This document shows, piece after piece, positions 61,757 through 64,000 of a stretch of DNA of 64,000 bases (the stretch's first letter is position 1; every line of letters begins with the position of its first letter). The position numbers were made by a program, and so were the translations under genes. Under the pieces are notes generated by a model. It made no database searches. It had not been told where the DNA came from and saw nothing but the letters and a program-made list of their open reading frames with translations. The DNA comes from Vigna angularis (Eukaryota; Streptophyta; Magnoliopsida; Fabales; Fabaceae), in NCBI RefSeq assembly GCF_016808095.1, contig NC_068974.1:23854825-23918824 (forward strand). The letters run 5' to 3'.

Positions 61757-61860
61757 GTTTGACAACGATTTTTTGCCAACGATTTGACAACGCCACATGG
61801 CGGTTGTCGATTGGCTCAATTTGAAAAAAAAAATCAATATTCAAAACAACAGGTGAGGGT
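61757..61860 (+). mobile_element. Possible MULE-type terminus
   Basis: TTTGACAACGATTTTTTGCC, a second TTTGACAACG, then CCACATGGCGGTTGTCGATTGG resembles the design of the MULE TIR at 48564 (TTTTGACAACATTTAGACA ... GATTGGTCCACGTG). It lies about 680 bp before a MULE-associated gene. The partner TIR and TSD would be beyond the window. Confidence 0.4.
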
Positions 61861-62438
61861 ATACAAAATTTCATTTTGCGCTTTCCCTATTCTTCTTTCA
61901 TTCCCAGTTGGCTCTCTCATCTCTTTCGATCTCTCATCTCTCTCTTCTTCAAAATTGATGTGTGGAACCTTAAAGGCTTGGCCCATATTCGTCTCCACCG
62001 TTGGTCTTGGTCGGTCTCCCACCTCTGTTATACTCTTTGTTTGTGGCGCGACCCAACAACATTAAAGCCGTCGTGGACGTCCCTGTCCAGCATTGTTATT
62101 TGTGGTGTTCGTGTGTTGCCCGAACGCTAACCATTTTCTCGAGCATTTGCGTTTTCGTGTTGGGCGAACCTAACCCAGGATTGATGTTTTATCCAAGGTT
62201 GGTAGCATTATTTCTTGGTGGTTTATTGTTTTTGTTAGTGGTATTGTGAAACCCGTAAAGAAATGATTAAGTCATTGTTGTTTTGTTTATCTTATAACAG
62301 CAGGTCTAATGGTAGCCCAAAAAGGAAATGTAAGATGAAATGAAATGTAATTTTTTATTTTTATAGATGATGTGTTATCCTCAGAATGTTAGTTATTGAT
62401 CATGTTTTGTTAATGTTGTGTAGTGGCGGCTTCGTACC

Positions 62439-64000
62439 ATGATGGATTCATCCAGCATTGTTGAAATGAATCGCTTACTAGGAAAAACTCATGTAGAGCG
62501 CATTAGGATGACTCCATTTAGGTGGTGTTTGCATATTCTGAGCCCTTTGGAGCTCAATTTGAAATTATTGAAGGTGATGGTCTGCCGCTGGGGTGGGCAC
62601 GATGTTAGTTTTAGAGTTAGTCAACAATTGGTCCCATTTATTGATTTTGATGTGTTCATGAGCACAAGTTTAGAAATAGGTGGTTTAGAAATCCCTTTTG
62701 ATCAATCAGTAGTCAGTAAGGTTGGTCAAATGTTTAATCCAAAAACCACTACTTTGAAGGAGTTGATTGACATGTTTAATGTTATTGTGCAGGATGAAAA
62801 CATAAAGGTTGATGTAGTCTGTAGGTTGTATATATTATTGTGTTTGGTTGCATTTTATTTTCCTAGGAAGTCTTTCTATGTTTCTAACATGCCTTCTGCA
62901 GTGTCAGATGACTTAGATAGTTTGTGTCTATACGATTAGGCCACTGCTGTACATAAACATATTGTACATAATTTAAATAAATGTATGAAGAAAATAATGT
63001 CGGGAGGTATCGCCAAGTCACTGAGTCTGAGTGGCAATGTGGCCGTGTTGCAGGTAACATGATTTATAATTGTTTAACTCAATGGAATGGACTACATTGT
63101 AAAATCTGGCTCACTATTTATTTTGATATTGTAGGCTTGGGCGGTTGAAAGACTTTCTTTACATGGTCATGCTTCTCACAGGAGGTTCCCGCGCATATTG
63201 CGATGCTTCCCATATAACTCAAGGACAAAAAAAATTGAATATTTGTTTCAGACCGGAGATGTAAGTCTTTCAACCTTTGTTATATGTTTTTTTTAATTAT
63301 TGATGGTCTTATTTCACTAATTTTGTTGTTTGTGTTTGGTATAGGTAAATCTCGATTGGTATGTAAGTAAGTAAGATCGTCAATTTCCCGAAATATGTGC
63401 TGCTTTCCACAAGGATGACAGAGGGATGGGTGAAGGATCGTTGCCCGAACGATCCAGGGTTGAGGAAGCATATGATGAAAGCTTTGATGACGGCACTTGG
63501 GAAGCATGTGCTGAGGAGAGATTGAGGAAAAACAATAAAATTATCATAACATTGAATGCCAAGATTGGAGCTATTACGAGAGAGTTAATTGAAATTCGTC
63601 AAACTTCAATCTTTAATGAAGAAGTTACATGTGGTTATGATGAAGAAGGTGGTGGTACAACTCATGAAGCACCTGCAGGTAGAGGTGATGAAGAAGCTGC
63701 TGGTGGAGATGATGAACACCTTGCAGGCGCCTTTAATGAAGAAGCAGGGGATGAGGAACCTGCACATGAAGATGACAAAGTTTCAGCATCTCACATCGAA
63801 GTGTTTGTATTGAAATTGATGATGATGGTGATGATGATGAAGGGGAGGTACCATTGGTGATCCCCCTTTGCGTAGTTTTGTTGATGATTCAACCACTACT
63901 GTCGATGTTGACCAATTGTACTATGCAATCAGCGTAAGAGACAAACCACATAGGTAATAATTTTTTTAGGGTTATATGTGAAATAATTGGGCAAACCTTG
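62439..64000 (+). pseudogene. Plant-mobile-domain (DUF1985-like) N-terminal half of an Ulp1-type transposon gene, continuing past the window
   Basis: Exon-like stretches: 62439-63053 (MTPFRWCLHILSPLELN, VCRWGGHDVSFRVSQQLVPF), 63135-63260 (AWAVERLSLHGHASHRRFPRIL) and 63345 onward (VNLDWYVSK, FPEICAAFHKDD, then an acidic, partly coiled-coil-like segment rich in E and D). These phrases typify the mobile-domain half of proteins that end in an Ulp1 peptidase and ride in plant MULEs. In-frame stops at 62937-62939 and 63372-63374 and a frame change near 63790 show decay. VDVDQLYYAISVRDKPHR in another frame (about 63900-63953) precedes a possible donor. The peptidase domain, if present, is to the right of the window. 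Confidence 0.6.

Noticed and set aside
1..64000. tRNA, rRNA or other structured RNA genes
   Set aside because: None was recognised by eye; a covariance-model search would be needed to exclude small ones.

Overview
This is plant nuclear DNA, most likely from a warm-season legume (Phaseoleae, Vigna/Phaseolus-like). The one clearly intact gene is spliced with plant-type introns, the rest is AT-rich and crowded with LTR retrotransposon and Mutator-like (MULE) remnants, and there are no bacterial-style operons. The legume assignment is inference from the character of the gene and the repeats; no search was run. The repeat density suggests a gene-poor, perhaps pericentromeric, stretch.

Layout. 1-1531: a compact minus-strand LTR element with no coding capacity and an 82-bp tandem array inside. 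5.4-10.9 kb: a complete class II trehalose-6-phosphate synthase gene (TPS7-like) with a promoter region, a leader intron and three coding exons. 13.9-15.2 kb: a Sirevirus-type 3' end. 16.4-20.1 kb: a decayed Ty1/copia element with its 3' LTR. 20.75-21.9 kb: an intron-containing TPX2-like pseudogene (minus strand). 22.9-24.2, 42.5-45.2 and 56.0-58.4 kb: three diverged copies of one dispersed repeat. 26.7-28.2 kb: a solo LTR with a perfect 5-bp target duplication (TSD), itself holding a 193-bp solo LTR with its own perfect TSD. 30.0-34.3 kb: an LTR-like block followed by a Sirevirus 3' end with several polypurine tracts.

34.5-35.5 kb: the C-terminal exons of an Ulp1-like (C48) protease pseudogene. 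35.7-36.7 kb: a tandem array of exactly 282-bp period. 37.0-41.6 kb: a tandem array of about 847-bp period, broken by a 1.7-kb Pack-MULE carrying the N-terminal part of a group IId WRKY gene. 46.7-47.8 kb: an STP-type sugar-transporter pseudogene. 48.56-54.47 kb: a 5.9-kb MULE with terminal inverted repeats (TIRs) of about 527 bp, a perfect 9-bp TSD and a decayed Ulp1-like gene. 59.1-60.1 kb: another LTR. 62.4 kb to the right edge: the N-terminal half of a plant-mobile-domain gene of the kind usually joined to Ulp1.

The genes form no pathway. TPS7 is the only likely functional gene; nearly everything else is mobile-element coding sequence or gene debris moved or broken by elements. The most unusual shared pattern is that several unrelated repeat families carry clusters of short dyad-symmetric words (GACCG-AA-CGGTC, TAATCGATTA, TTCGCT-AGCGAA, CCGCACTTGG-type, AGTCGACT). 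The word is fairly uniform within one repeat copy but differs between copies and families.
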